Shown piece after piece: positions 44,789 to 54,538 of a stretch of DNA of 64,000 nt. Each line of letters opens with the position of its first letter. The first letter of the stretch is position 1. The notes below the pieces were generated by a model, which worked only from the letters and a program-made list of their open reading frames with translations, was not told where the DNA came from and searched no databases. The stretch lies in contig CAWKCO010000011.1 of the NCBI GenBank assembly GCA_963848175.1, forward strand, positions 1 through 64,000, written 5' to 3'. This DNA comes from JAMZMI01 sp963848175 (GTDB lineage: Bacteria; Bacteroidota; Bacteroidia; Cytophagales; Cyclobacteriaceae). Made by a program: the position numbers and the translations under genes.

Positions 44789-45427
44789 ATGAAAATCAAA
44801 TCTTTTGTCTTTAACCCTTTTTATGAAAATACTTATGTGCTTTGGGACGACACCAAGACATGCGTAATCATAGACCCGGGGTGTTATGAAAAATACGAAC
44901 GTGATGAAATCATTGGATTTATAGACAGTGAGGGGCTTTCGGTAAAATACATCCTCAATACGCATTGCCATATCGATCACGTACTTGGCAACTACTTCTT
45001 GAAAGATCATTTTAAATGTCCACTCTGGATTCCTGAAAATGAAGTAGCCAGCTACCAATCTGTGGTAGCTTATGCTCCACAGTGGGGAATTCAAAATTTC
45101 ACCATAGCCGAACCAGACTTGCTTATGAAGGAAGGCGCTTCCATTTCATTCGGCAATAGTAGCTGTAAGGTAATTGAGGCCCCAGGGCATTCTCCAGGAC
45201 ATCAGTTGTTTTATTTTGAAAGTGAAGGTGTAATAATAGGTGGAGACGTTTTATTTCGTCAGAGTATTGGCCGAACCGACCTTCCAGGTGGAAATCATGG
45301 CCAATTACTCAACAACATCAAAGAGAAAATTTATACCTTACCAGAAGAAACCATTGTCTACCCAGGACATGGCTCAGAGACTACCGTAGGTTTTGAAAAA
45401 AAGAATAACCCTTTCGTAAAAGGTTAA
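44789..45427 (+). CDS. MBL-fold metallohydrolase (glyoxalase II-like)
   Basis: Cytoplasmic metallo-beta-lactamase-fold hydrolase of 212 residues. The zinc motif HCHIDH (NTHCHIDHVLGN) and the other ligands in EAPGHSPGHQ, GGDVLFRQSIGRTDLPGG and VYPGHGSET are all present. The sequence follows the YcbL/glyoxalase II-like group; hydrolysis of a thioester such as S-lactoylglutathione is possible but not proven. It is the first gene of a plus-strand run with pssA (9 bp gap). Confidence 0.9.
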   Translation: MKIKSFVFNPFYENTYVLWDDTKTCVIIDPGCYEKYERDEIIGFIDSEGLSVKYILNTHCHIDHVLGNYFLKDHFKCPLWIPENEVASYQSVVAYAPQWGIQNFTIAEPDLLMKEGASISFGNSSCKVIEAPGHSPGHQLFYFESEGVIIGGDVLFRQSIGRTDLPGGNHGQLLNNIKEKIYTLPEETIVYPGHGSETTVGFEKKNNPFVKG

Positions 45428-45436
45428 AAAAAAACA

Positions 45437-46111
45437 ATGAAAAAGCACATTCCAAATTTTCTTACGTGCATGAACCTGATAGTAGGTGTACTTGGGTGTA
45501 TCGCTATCATCAAGGGAGACTTGTGGAATGCCATCTACTTCGTTTTACTATGTGGCATTTTTGACTTTTTGGATGGGTTTGCAGCTAGACTACTACATGT
45601 AAAATCAGAAATAGGCAAGCAGCTTGACAGCCTTGCAGATATGGTATCATTTGGGCTTCTTCCAGCGGTGTATATGCAAGCAATGATTGCTAGTCAAGCA
45701 GATTGCCCGCACAATATTTTGTCCTATGTAGGAATTCTGATTGCTCCATTTTCAGCTCTGAGGCTTGCCAAATTTAATATCGACGATCGGCAAACAGACC
45801 AATTCATTGGTCTACCGACACCTGCCAATGCAATTATGCTTACTTCACTCACCTTTCTTCCTTTTGCCTTGAGCAGCTGGACATTGGTTGCATTGAGTCT
45901 GGTTTCTTGTTTTTTACTAGTTTCAAACCTGCCTATGCTTGCGCTGAAATTTTCATCGTATGATTTCAAATCGAACATTTTAAAATATTCATTGGCAGCT
46001 GTATTGATTGTTCTGCTCGTATTTTTTGGTATAGAAGGAATCACCTTTCTCATCCCTATTTACATTTTGCTTTCTATCATTGGGAATCTTCTCTCAAAAT
46101 CGAGTGTTTGA
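45437..46111 (+). CDS. pssA: CDP-diacylglycerol-serine O-phosphatidyltransferase
   Basis: Inner-membrane enzyme of 224 residues that makes phosphatidylserine, precursor of phosphatidylethanolamine. The CDP-alcohol phosphotransferase motif D-G-x2-A-R-x8-G-x3-D-x3-D is seen as DGFAAR, then GKQLDSLADMVSFG. About seven membrane helices follow. It shares a run with the MBL hydrolase and porU; pssA next to porU may simply be co-expression of envelope genes. Confidence 0.95.
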   Translation: MKKHIPNFLTCMNLIVGVLGCIAIIKGDLWNAIYFVLLCGIFDFLDGFAARLLHVKSEIGKQLDSLADMVSFGLLPAVYMQAMIASQADCPHNILSYVGILIAPFSALRLAKFNIDDRQTDQFIGLPTPANAIMLTSLTFLPFALSSWTLVALSLVSCFLLVSNLPMLALKFSSYDFKSNILKYSLAAVLIVLLVFFGIEGITFLIPIYILLSIIGNLLSKSSV

Positions 46112-46157
46112 GTTATCAAGCATAATTTAGCCCTTACTTTTTCGTTAGACTATCGTC

Positions 46158-49100
46158 ATGAGCCTAAAAAACCTTCTACTTTATTTATCCATAATCTTGG
46201 CACACACTGCCCTGAAAGCACAAAGTGTCCTCTCATCTGGCAACTGGTATAAAGTAGGGGTGACAGAATCGAAAGTTTACAAACTGGATTATGACTTTCT
46301 GGAAAAAACTCTAGGTATCAACACAAGTAAAATAGACCCGCGTACGATCAAGGTCTATGGAAATGGTGGTGGTATGCTCCCTCAACCAAATAGCATCTAC
46401 CGACCAAATGATCCAGTAGAGAATGCTATTTTCGGAGTTGGTGAATCGGATGGAAAATTTGACAAAACCGATTATTTTCTTTTTCACGGCCAAAGTCCTC
46501 ACCTCACACAGTTGCAACCAGACGGAACACTGCTTTACGAAGGTCATGACTATTGCGACACGGCCTATTTTTTCATTACTTATGGAGAAAACAATGGTTT
46601 GAGGCTTTCAAACAAAGAAAATCTAGCAACTACTACCAATGTGATCACCACATTTCGTGACTACATTGTCTATGAAGAAAATGAAGAAAAACACTTCGAA
46701 TCTGGTAGAGAATGGTACAGCAAGCCGTTGAAATCACGTGGTGATGATCAAGTGTTTCGAATATTTGAATACGACCTTCCGGGAATCAAGGACTCCATAG
46801 GAATAAACCTCAAACTACTGGCTCATACCGAAAATCCTGCGGCTTTCGAAATCGCCTTCAATGACAATATCATAGGACAAATACCTGTGGCAGCCATAAG
46901 AACGTATAAATATTCTGATCGAGCGTTTGAATATCCTTTTTTCCATTCGGCAAAAAATAATACCTCTCAGACCATCAAGTTGAAAATAGACTTCAAGGAA
47001 AACATCTCTGGGGATGTGAATAGCAGGGGCTACTTCGACTATTTCGTTTTAGGATTTGATAGAAGTTTGAAACTTTACGGAGATCAGACCAGCTTTAGAA
47101 GCACCAAAAACCTGAATACAAATCGTACTTTCCGTATCGAAAAGGAAGGATCTGCTACCCTTGACATCTGGAATATTACCAATCCGAAAAATCCAGCCAA
47201 ACAACAATACGCCACTTCGGGAAATACACTCACCTTCACAGAGGCCAACACCGGAGCAATGACCGAATATATTGTTTTCGACCTAAGCAAGGTGTCTGCA
47301 CCCAACGCTTTTGGCAAGGTGTCTAATCAAAACATTAAGACAAAGATCAATGTCGATGCGATCATCATCTCCGCTCCAGAGTTTCTAACCCAAGCACATA
47401 GACTTGCGGATTTTCACCAATCGCACGATGGTTTATCCGTAGCAGTCGTAACACCGAGGCAGGTTTATAATGAGTTTTCATCTGGCACTCAAGATGTGAC
47501 GGCCATACGTGATTATCTTAGGTACGTATGGCTCAATGGCAACAAGCAACTCAAATACGCGCTACTATTTGGTGATGGCTCGTATGACTATAAATACCAT
47601 GCAACCTACCTACGGAATAAAAAACAATACTCCAACCAGAACTTCGTTCCGGTCTACCAATCCCAAGAATCCATCAACAGGCTGTACAGCCATTCTTCAG
47701 ACGATTATTATGCATTCTTTGAGGAAGATGAGGGTGACTGGTATGAAGGAGACCAAGATTCTAGCGGCAGACCTAAACCAGGAACATACAATGACCACAC
47801 CCAAGAAATTGGTGTGGGGAGGATTCCTTCAAAAAATTTAGCTGAAGCAAGAAATGTCGTTGATAAGATCATTAGGTATGCGACAAGTCCTAATACGTTG
47901 GGTGCTTGGCGAAATGAGTTAACATATCTGGTGGATGATGGTGATGGCAACACGCACATGCGAGATTCTGAAAAACTGGCCGAAATCATCAGCAATGACT
48001 ACCCAGAATACAATGTGACAAGACTTTATCTAGACAATTTCGAACAGCCTAACAACACAAGCCCATCAATGGAAAAAGCCTTGATGGAAAAGTTTAATGA
48101 CGGGATATTCCTTTTGGACTATTTAGGACATGGGAGGGATGATGCCATCACGCAAGAACTGGTTTTTGATACAGCATCTATTGCGAAACTGAACAACCGC
48201 CATAGACTCCCTTTAATAGTTACAGCCACTTGCAATTTTGGTGTTTATGATGATCCTCAGATTGTTTCTGGTGCGGAAAGAGCATTGCTTCACCCCAATG
48301 GAGGCGCCATTGCCCTTTTGACAACCACAAGAGCCGTTTTTGCTAACACTAACTACCCTGTGAATGCCGCCCTGCATAACCATATATTTTCGTTAGACGA
48401 AAACGGCCAGCACTTGAGGCTAGGGGATGTCATGCGACTGACCAAAAACAATAGCCTTGCAGGGCCTATCAATCGCAATTTTGCACTATTAGGAGACCCT
48501 ATGCTTACGCTGAACTATCCTGCGTATAAAATTGCATTTGATGAATTGGACCAAAAAAGAGACACATTAAGTGCTTTGGAAAAAGTAACGATCAATGGCA
48601 AGGTTCATCAAGGCGGTGCTTTGATCTCCAACTTCAATGGTACGGCAACCATTACTGTTTGGGACGCGCCGAGAGAAAAGCGCACATTGGGATTGGACAA
48701 TCCAGCAACCTCGGGATTGGAAAAAGAAATCAACTACCCGTTCGACTACCAAGAGCAAGACAATGCACTTTTCAGAGGAGATGCCACCGTGAAAAATGGC
48801 ACTTTTAGTATTGACTTTATTTTACCAAAAAATGCTTCCTATAAGTTTAAACAAGGACGTATTTCGGCGTATGCCATCGCCAATTCTGGAAATATGGATG
48901 CCAATGGGGCTTCATCAAATTTTGTCATCGGAGGTTCTGCAGAGTTGCAAGAGGATACAACCCCGCCAGTGGTGAGTATTTACCTAAATGAGCCCACTTT
49001 TAAAAATGGAGATATCGTAGGGCCAAGCAGTCTTTTTATTGCTTCACTGTCGGATGCTAACGGAATCAATGTTAGTACGAATGGCTTTAACCAAAATCTG

Positions 49101-49619
49101 ATGCTTACTCTAAACGATACAATTGAGTTGATTTTAAACAACTATTACACTGCGTCAGCTGACGATTATACGAAAGGAAAAGTGGTTTTTCCACTTCAAA
49201 ACTTAGCTCCGGGAAGCTACCATGGCGAACTTAAAGTTTGGGATGTGTACAATAATTACTCACTCAAGTCAGTTGATTTTAAAGTATCCGACGAACCGAA
49301 AATTCGATTATTTAAAGTAATGAATTACCCCAACCCGATCTCTGCTTCAGGAGAAACCACATTTAGTTTTGAGCATGACAGAATCGGTGAAGGCCTGAAA
49401 GTGAACGTAATGATCTACGATATGGAAGGCGGAAAAGTAAGAGAATGGGATTACAAACTAGACGATACACTCACAGAAAAGGTAGATGTGCCTATGACCA
49501 TTGAAAGTACTGGAGGTCAGCCACTCCGCAGTGGGGTATACTTCTACAAACTACAGGTAACGAGTACCTCCGATGGAGCCACGAACCAAATTGTGAATAG
49601 GCTTCTTATAAAGAATTAA
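46158..49619 (+). CDS. porU: Type IX secretion system sortase PorU
   Basis: Outer-membrane-associated C25-family (gingipain-like) transpeptidase of 1153 residues, the length of known PorU. It removes C-terminal sorting domains from type IX cargo and attaches the cargo to surface lipopolysaccharide. A Sec signal peptide (MSLKNLLLYLSIILAHTALKA) precedes an N-terminal domain and the catalytic domain with His658 (LDYLGHGRDD) and Cys692 (VTATCNFGVYDDP). The C-terminus (MNYPNPISASGETTFSFEHD, SGVYFYKLQV, LLIKN) looks like a sorting domain itself. porV follows after 36 bp, the usual arrangement. Confidence 0.96.
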   Translation: MSLKNLLLYLSIILAHTALKAQSVLSSGNWYKVGVTESKVYKLDYDFLEKTLGINTSKIDPRTIKVYGNGGGMLPQPNSIYRPNDPVENAIFGVGESDGKFDKTDYFLFHGQSPHLTQLQPDGTLLYEGHDYCDTAYFFITYGENNGLRLSNKENLATTTNVITTFRDYIVYEENEEKHFESGREWYSKPLKSRGDDQVFRIFEYDLPGIKDSIGINLKLLAHTENPAAFEIAFNDNIIGQIPVAAIRTYKYSDRAFEYPFFHSAKNNTSQTIKLKIDFKENISGDVNSRGYFDYFVLGFDRSLKLYGDQTSFRSTKNLNTNRTFRIEKEGSATLDIWNITNPKNPAKQQYATSGNTLTFTEANTGAMTEYIVFDLSKVSAPNAFGKVSNQNIKTKINVDAIIISAPEFLTQAHRLADFHQSHDGLSVAVVTPRQVYNEFSSGTQDVTAIRDYLRYVWLNGNKQLKYALLFGDGSYDYKYHATYLRNKKQYSNQNFVPVYQSQESINRLYSHSSDDYYAFFEEDEGDWYEGDQDSSGRPKPGTYNDHTQEIGVGRIPSKNLAEARNVVDKIIRYATSPNTLGAWRNELTYLVDDGDGNTHMRDSEKLAEIISNDYPEYNVTRLYLDNFEQPNNTSPSMEKALMEKFNDGIFLLDYLGHGRDDAITQELVFDTASIAKLNNRHRLPLIVTATCNFGVYDDPQIVSGAERALLHPNGGAIALLTTTRAVFANTNYPVNAALHNHIFSLDENGQHLRLGDVMRLTKNNSLAGPINRNFALLGDPMLTLNYPAYKIAFDELDQKRDTLSALEKVTINGKVHQGGALISNFNGTATITVWDAPREKRTLGLDNPATSGLEKEINYPFDYQEQDNALFRGDATVKNGTFSIDFILPKNASYKFKQGRISAYAIANSGNMDANGASSNFVIGGSAELQEDTTPPVVSIYLNEPTFKNGDIVGPSSLFIASLSDANGINVSTNGFNQNLMLTLNDTIELILNNYYTASADDYTKGKVVFPLQNLAPGSYHGELKVWDVYNNYSLKSVDFKVSDEPKIRLFKVMNYPNPISASGETTFSFEHDRIGEGLKVNVMIYDMEGGKVREWDYKLDDTLTEKVDVPMTIESTGGQPLRSGVYFYKLQVTSTSDGATNQIVNRLLIKN

Positions 49620-49655
49620 ATTATCTTAGCAGACATTTTATCAACACAACCAATA

Positions 49656-50855
49656 ATGAAAAACGGCTTTCTCAAAATTATTGCCCTCACCTTGGGGTTA
49701 CTTCCTTTATTCGCATCCGCGCAAGGGGTTGATGAACAAATATCCCAATCTAGAAATGCTCTAACCACCGCCGTACCTTTTGTCAGTTTTGCTCCCGACA
49801 GCCGTGGTTCTGCGATGGGTGATGCAGGTGTGGCTTCTAGTCCTGATGTATTCAGTTCTTATTGGAACAGCGCCAAATTGGCATTTATAGACAAAGACTT
49901 GGGTGTTTCACTCTCCTACTCACCTTGGCTCGGCAAAATCGTGAACGATATGTCGCTCAATTATCTCACTTTCTATAAGCGCATAGACAGACTTCAGACT
50001 TTCGGTGCATCATTTAGATATTTTGACCTTGGAGACATCTCGCTAACAGATGGAGAGGGTCAACCCTTAGGTATAGAAAGTCCTCAAGAACTGGCCTTTG
50101 ACGGAACTTATTCAAGAAAACTGACCGAAACCATGTCTATTGGCGTGACTACTCGCTTTATCTGGTCAAACATTGCCGGAAACGTCAGTGGGTCTCCTGA
50201 TGCAAAAGCAGGAACCAGTGTGGCGGTAGATATTGGGTATTATTACCATAAGCCTATCATCGTTTCTGGTACGGATTCGGAAATTTCTTTCGGAGTAAAC
50301 CTTTCCAACTTTGGTCAAAAAGTAAACTACACAGATGAAAGCAATGAAGACTTTATACCTACGACTCTTAAAATTGGTACGGCTTTCAAAACCAACATTG
50401 ATCCCTACAACTCCATTACCTTAATGGTGGACTTTGGCAAGTTACTTGTCCCAACGCCTCCAGTTTATGAAGAAGACGAGGATGGAAACCCAGTTCCTGA
50501 TCCAAATACAGGAGGAGACAAAATTCAAGCAGGAAAAGACCCAAACAGATCTTTAATGCAAGGCACTTTTGGCTCTTTCAATGATGCTCCAAGAGGTTTC
50601 TCTGAAGAAATACAAGAAATCATGATCTCAGCTGGGGCAGAGTATCAATACAGAGATGTGTTTGCACTACGTGCAGGGTATTTTTATGAGCATGAAAACA
50701 AGGGTGGACGTAAATATTTCACAGCAGGTGTTGGGTTCAAATATCAGGTGTTTGGCGTAGACTTCTCCTACCTCATTCCTCAACAAAAAGACCATCCGCT
50801 TGGCGACACTTTGAGACTTTCGTTTCAGTTCAATATGGACGGAAAACGCTCTTAA
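49656..50855 (+). CDS. porV: Type IX secretion outer-membrane protein PorV (LptO)
   Basis: Outer-membrane barrel of 399 residues. PorV binds the sorting domain of secreted proteins and brings them from the Sov translocon to PorU. The signal peptide ends LPLFASAQ; the conserved start of the mature part (LTTAVPFVSFAPDSRGSAMG, DAGVASSPDVFSSYWNSAKL) and the FadL-like barrel ending are as expected. It is cotranscribed with porU and followed by a strong terminator. Confidence 0.96.
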   Translation: MKNGFLKIIALTLGLLPLFASAQGVDEQISQSRNALTTAVPFVSFAPDSRGSAMGDAGVASSPDVFSSYWNSAKLAFIDKDLGVSLSYSPWLGKIVNDMSLNYLTFYKRIDRLQTFGASFRYFDLGDISLTDGEGQPLGIESPQELAFDGTYSRKLTETMSIGVTTRFIWSNIAGNVSGSPDAKAGTSVAVDIGYYYHKPIIVSGTDSEISFGVNLSNFGQKVNYTDESNEDFIPTTLKIGTAFKTNIDPYNSITLMVDFGKLLVPTPPVYEEDEDGNPVPDPNTGGDKIQAGKDPNRSLMQGTFGSFNDAPRGFSEEIQEIMISAGAEYQYRDVFALRAGYFYEHENKGGRKYFTAGVGFKYQVFGVDFSYLIPQQKDHPLGDTLRLSFQFNMDGKRS

Positions 50856-50879
50856 AAAAACAATCTTTTAAATCTTCAA

Positions 50880-50928
50880 TAGCCATTTGGCAGTCCGTAC
50901 AACGCGAAGACTACCAAATGGCTTTTTC
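50880..50928 (+). terminator. Rho-independent terminator of porU-porV
   Basis: AGCCATTTGG pairs perfectly with CCAAATGGCT around a 23-base loop and is followed by TTTT. Confidence 0.92.
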
Positions 50929-50942
50929 GCTTCACTACTAGT

Positions 50943-52202
50943 ATGCTAGACAGAAAAAAAGCACCACTTTCAGACGCTATTTCTAAACCCAATTTTCCAC
51001 AGGCAGAAATAAAAAAGCTTAAGAATGGGGTTGAGATTATAACATTGAGGCAGCCTAACCAACCAGTAATCATGGTGGATATTGTGCTTTCGACAGGCAG
51101 ATGGCAGGAATCTACTCCAGGCATCAGCTACTTTGTAGCAAAAATGCTGACTGAAGGCACCAGCAAGATGACTAGCGCAGAAATTGCTGAGGAGCTGGAT
51201 TTTCATGGCAGTCATTTGGAAATCACTCCGACACTAGATCATGTCTATATCAAGTTGTATTGCTTAAAGAAATTCTTTGAAAATCAAACGGCGCTCATCT
51301 TTCATCTATTGTCAGATGCCAACTTTCCTGATAAGGAATTTGAAAAGCTAAAAACCATTAGAACTCAGCAAATCAAACAGCAACATGCCAAAACCAATGC
51401 TTTTGCAGGGCTGAAATTTAGAGAAGCTATTTATGGAGACACCCATCCGTATGGGCAAATCATCCAAACCACAGATGTAAGCCAAACCACCGTGGAAGAT
51501 GTGAAATATTTCTTCAAAAATTCATTTTTTATTGACCCGAAAGTGTTTTTGGCAGGACATGTGGAAGAGGCCGAAATCAACTTTGTTTCCGAAAAGGTGA
51601 GCGCCTTGCCAATCACTAAAGCAAAACCAAACGGAAGTATAACAGCTGCAAAGAACTTAGATGTGCAATTGGACTGGGCAAACTCTGTGCAATCAAGCAT
51701 CCGATTTGGAGGGCATACCATACCAAAAACGCATGAAGACATACACAATCTGAAAATCACCAATGAACTTTTTGGCGGATTTTTCGGATCACGACTAATG
51801 AAAAACATAAGGGAAGAAAAGGGGCTTACTTATGGCATCAGCTCAAGCATCATGCACTTGGACAAGGGTTCGTATTGGACAGTAGGTACGGATGTGTTGA
51901 AAGAAAAATCACCGCTCGCAATAGATGAGATCAAAAAAGAAATCATGCGCTTGCAAAATGAACTACCGAGCGAAGAAGAAGTGAATATCTTAAAAAATTA
52001 CATTCAGGGAAAATGGCTGATGAGTTTTGATTCGAGTTTCAATTCGATGCAGCTGATCATGAGCAACCACCTCTCAGGACTGACTTCTCAATATTGGTAC
52101 GACTTCATCGAAGCACTTGAAAAATGCACTCCTGAAACGATTTCAGCTACTGCTCAGAAATATTACAACTTGGAAGAGACAACCAAAGTGGTGGTCGGAT
52201 AA
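50943..52202 (+). CDS. M16-family peptidase homologue lacking the catalytic motif
   Basis: A 419-residue M16 (pitrilysin/MPP-like) protein with no signal peptide. The usual zinc motif HxxEH is replaced: the matching segment reads GISYFVAKMLTEGT. The second-half Arg-Tyr region is retained (IREEKGLTYGISSSI). Such proteins usually form the non-catalytic subunit beside an active M16 partner, but no partner gene is adjacent here. It may pair with an active subunit encoded elsewhere. Confidence 0.88.
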   Translation: MLDRKKAPLSDAISKPNFPQAEIKKLKNGVEIITLRQPNQPVIMVDIVLSTGRWQESTPGISYFVAKMLTEGTSKMTSAEIAEELDFHGSHLEITPTLDHVYIKLYCLKKFFENQTALIFHLLSDANFPDKEFEKLKTIRTQQIKQQHAKTNAFAGLKFREAIYGDTHPYGQIIQTTDVSQTTVEDVKYFFKNSFFIDPKVFLAGHVEEAEINFVSEKVSALPITKAKPNGSITAAKNLDVQLDWANSVQSSIRFGGHTIPKTHEDIHNLKITNELFGGFFGSRLMKNIREEKGLTYGISSSIMHLDKGSYWTVGTDVLKEKSPLAIDEIKKEIMRLQNELPSEEEVNILKNYIQGKWLMSFDSSFNSMQLIMSNHLSGLTSQYWYDFIEALEKCTPETISATAQKYYNLEETTKVVVG

Positions 52203-52256
52203 TAAATAAGAAGTCAAACGCTGGGAATCCCAATTTTGCCGGCGTTGGTAGCCTAG

Positions 52257-54415
52257 CTATTTCAAGAAGAGCAAATAGCCATCATGGGCTTCTATCTCGG
52301 CATGTACGAATGGGTATTTTGTATATCCATCATAGTTCATTACGCCTTTCTTTCCTCCTTTTTGGGCAATGACTAAATCCATTCCTGTGTCTTCAAGATA
52401 TTCAAAAATAGGCGCGTAAATGACCCCTCCTTGTTTGTCCACCAAACCATAGTTGCCTTCAGCATCCACTACCACGAAATTCCCAGATTTTTGCCGACCT
52501 ATGCTTTCCCATTTTATGTCTACCACTTCTTCTCCCTGCTTATCTACTATTCCGTAATACTCCCCACGTTTCACTATGGTCAAACCATCTTGAAACTGAC
52601 TAACCTGATCATAAAAAGGTTGAATAACAAGACGTTCGTCTATGTTCAAAAAACCCCACTTACCAATCAATTTCACAGGAGCTAGCCCCTCAGAAAAAGA
52701 TGTTGCTGCATCATATCTATTGGCTATTCTGAGCCTTCCTTGGGCATCAACAAACCCATAACTATTATTCTTTTTGATCAAAAACCGATCCTCCGCAGGA
52801 GTGGAAATCTCTTGTATCTCGTCCGAAAAGCGAATCACATACCTACCTTCGGCATCACATAGCGCTGTAAATTTTCCCCTTTTAAAACGATAATAGTCCT
52901 TGATCTTCTCCGCCTTTGAAAATGTATTTTCAATCAAATGACCACTTGGCAAAACCGCTCGAAGAGAATCTTGACCATCGCCTATCAATAAAATTTCATC
53001 ACCAGATATCCACTCCGAAGTATGATATATCTGCTTGCCTTCAGGTGTGAAAATGCGTTTTGAATAGCCTTTATGAGCAACGTAGAGGTTTCCAACTTTT
53101 TCTATTCGATCATATTCTGGCGCTATCACGAAATGGTCATCAAAGTCCGCAACACCCCATTTATCTACATATTTGATGATAAAAGATTGATCATCTATTC
53201 CAAAATCAATCGCGTCGTACTTGCACTTTACCTCCTGATCCCCATTAAAATTCAACCAACCCCAATAGCTACTTCTCTTTATACCGATCCGCTTTGATTG
53301 CTCACCCAAAATAGACTCGCAGGAATATTCGTTTAGTTTGCGTCCAAACTGATTGTAGACATCCCAACCGTCCTTGTGCTTCGCAAAAATATAATGATCG
53401 GAGAGTACTACACTATCCATAGCTCCGAGTACTTCACTCCCATCTTGCTTGTACACACTCCACTTTCAGATTGATGCGATCCTGCATAAGCAACAATGAA
53501 CCTCGAATATCGACCAAATTTTTGTTTTGATTTTCGAAAAAAGGAAGGGAAGATGGACTCAGAAGATGCGGAATCTCATTCAAGTGAGCGATCCAAAATC
53601 CCTCCTTGTTTCTAGTCAAAGAATCACATAAAACCTGCTTTTCGACTTTGGACTCAATATCCAGCAGCTTCCAACTGTTAAATGGCTGTGCTCCCTTTTC
53701 GTCTATGTGTTTGTATAGCACTTCATAAACCACCGCACCCTCTTTAGAGATCAGACCATACTTACCTTCATTGAAAAGCAGATAGCCTTGATCTACCATA
53801 GTAATATTTCATCTACCCACACATCCAATATAGGCTGACCGAGACTATTAAAAAGCTTCTTTTTATTATGCTTCTCGCCCACAATCATATCTCCTAGCAA
53901 CATCACATCCGTTAAATTGCAAGGCAAAAGTACGTCTGCCATTAATTTTGACCATGCCGTAATGCGGCGCACGGTTTCTATACTCTGCCACCTTGTAAAG
54001 TGCGCCTTTGAGCGGCTCAATGGAAAAATAGTTGAACCCAACAGTCACCGCTCCTTCGGCTGTCCATCAAACCATAAAATAGATGATTGCTGAATTTTCC
54101 CTTGATGGCTCCTTTCACCCACTCTCCTTCTGGAACGAGAATGGTAAATTTGGCTGGTGTTAGCTTCTTGTTTTTAATGGAGATCAGTCCCCAATTCACG
54201 CCCTCTTTATACCCAATGATCTGACCAGACACTTCCTGACTTCCATCTGACCATCCAATGGCATCATATACTGGAGGAATTAAAACCACACCGCTCTTCT
54301 CTGCAAGCCCTTCAAAAGCCCCAGATTTGATCACTTCCCACTGCTCCCCAGCATATGAAGTGATGCTAGCCGTCACACTCCACAACAGCAACGTCCATCT
54401 CAGAATAATACCCAT
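52257..54415 (-). pseudogene. WG-repeat protein, interrupted by about four frameshifts
   Basis: Exported protein of about 720 residues starting at ATG 54415 (MGIILRWTLLLWSVTASITS signal peptide). It is built of repeated beta-hairpin units of the WG type (WGWLNFNGDQEVKCKYDAID, WGVADFDDHFVIAPEYDRIE, WGFLNIDERLVIQPFYDQVS, YGLVDKQGGVIYAPIFEYLE). Frames change near 54050, 53940, 53800 and 53450, with good repeat sequence on every side; 52257-53456 is unbroken. WG-repeat proteins are widespread in Bacteroidota and poorly understood. I label it broken, but the clustered indels with conserved protein between them may be sequence error. Confidence 0.75.
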
Positions 54416-54538
54416 AACACTTCTACCCACATTGATTAATGTAGTGCAAAGATCAATAAAAAAGGAAAAAGAAATGGACACTGTACTGAGATATGTCGAG
54501 AAGGCTAGAAAACAAGAAAAACGAAATTAAACTTAGTT

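Noticed and set aside
44741..45094. A 117-codon ORF antisense to the MBL hydrolase
   Set aside because: It overlaps the zinc-motif region of a well-supported gene and has no recognisable features.
52203..52256. Possible terminator between the M16 and WG-repeat genes (AACGC ... GCGTT)
   Set aside because: Only five pairs with a long loop and no T tract; too weak to list.
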